NCBI GenBank assembly: GCA_035578175.1
Contig: JAQMRL010000003.1
Span: 80,177,969 to 80,241,968 of the forward strand
DNA: 64,000 nucleotides
Direction of reading: 5' to 3'
Source of the DNA: Catonia carolina
Taxonomy: Eukaryota > Arthropoda > Insecta > Hemiptera > Achilidae
Both the position numbers and the translations under genes were made by a program. This document shows positions 63,232 to 64,000 of this stretch, piece by piece. Below the pieces are notes generated by a model, which was not told where the DNA came from, did not search any database, and saw only the letters and a program-made list of their open reading frames with translations. Each line of letters begins with the position of its first letter. Within the stretch, counting starts at the first letter, position 1.

Positions 63232-64000
63232 GTAATAATAGATACATCAGTAATAATTAACCCAGTTCAAACTGTTGATTTAATTTTAGGCTGTGCGCAA
63301 TTGATGGTGGAGGAGGCGACAAAATGTGCTGCAGCTAGTTAAGTATAAATCTGAAACCAGTCAATATTGTTCTTTTCTAGTAGGGAATACTTTAACGCAT
63401 CTAATGGTATTTACAGAAATGGAAGATCATAAAAAGGAAAATTTTTTATTCCTTCTAAGTGTGTAGGTAGCATTGATGGTTTGGGAATTGTTTGTTTTGA
63501 ATGGAAGTCCCTCCAGCTCGTGTGTAAGCCAATGTACATGCATGTTCTTTATTTTGTGTTGAAGCTGTGACATTTCTATAACAGAATTTGCCCTTGAAGA
63601 GGGAAAACTAGTCCATTTTACTGTTCAGGAGGGGGTTTACCATCACAGAGGCAAAAAATTTGACACTTTGCAGGGTTGTAAAGGATGTGTAAAGGCTTCC
63701 TTCTAACCGCACCTACAGAATGTTTCAAAACACGTGGTTGTAGGGAAAAGAATTTTCTACATTGCTTTGCTTACAGATGTCACCTAAATATAATAGTGGC
63801 TCTGTGACATAACCGTAAAGAATGTAAAATACCACCCCTTCATTCTTCCCTGTGATGGGAAAATGGACTCGTGTTGAATATTTTGTAACTTCGTCAAATA
63901 TTTATGGAAATTTAAATAAAAAATAACATTTATTCAGTAAACTCTTGTCTACAAAACTTTTTTTTATAAATTTTTTGCTAAACTGAAATTTAAGCCCGTT
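63232..64000. other. IR25a intron 10, partial
   Basis: No exon or element recognised to the window edge. The next IR25a exon (rest of M1 and pore) must lie beyond 64000. Confidence 0.5.

Overview
The window comes from a large, AT-rich, transposon-laden insect genome. The two protein-coding genes are arthropod-type, split into short exons with GT-AG boundaries and separated by introns of 0.5-6 kb. The repeats are typical of insects: mariner, Tc1, pogo/Tigger, hAT, piggyBac-like, Harbinger-like and Helitron DNA elements, several LINE clades, a Penelope-like remnant, solo LTR and tRNA-derived SINEs. The repeat flavour suggests a hemipteran-like genome, but I infer that and cannot prove it.

Gene 1 (plus strand, about 5.7-11.7 kb) is the 3' end of a receptor-type guanylate cyclase of the natriuretic-peptide-receptor kind. 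Three exons (5741-5839, 8912-9003, 11438-11686) carry the second half of the cyclase catalytic domain and a hydrophilic C-terminal tail ending at a TAA. The rest of the gene lies to the left of the window.

Gene 2 (plus strand, 40.4 kb to beyond the right edge) is the co-receptor ionotropic receptor IR25a. Ten consecutive coding exons (40467-63231) join in phase to give about 568 residues: signal peptide, amino-terminal domain, ligand-binding S1 lobe and the first membrane segment. The pore, S2 lobe and C-terminus lie beyond the window.

The 28 kb between the genes, and most intron sequence of both, is mobile DNA in layers. Examples: 1.9-5.6 kb LINE remnants, a long-TIR Tc1/mariner-like element, a LINE with 12-bp target duplications and a Penelope GIY-YIG fragment; 7-8 kb a DNA transposon inside a LINE; 9.2-11.1 kb a hAT MITE, a solo LTR and an LTR-like unit with six small hairpins; 12.3-13.3 kb a Harbinger-like element inside a LINE; 27.8-29.7 kb a pogo/Tigger copy split by a second transposon; 35.5-38.8 kb an element with arms of nearly 400 bp; 45.3-47.0 kb a LINE inside a SINE; 47.6-49.1 kb two head-to-tail Helitrons; 51.1-52.6 kb a piggyBac-like element inside another repeat; 59.7-62.2 kb a three-level nest (SINE, then a rearranged palindromic mariner, then a LINE).

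I found no intact autonomous transposon, no CRISPR array, no rRNA and no convincing functional tRNA. The host genes look intact where visible; the novelty lies in the unusual architecture of several mobile elements.
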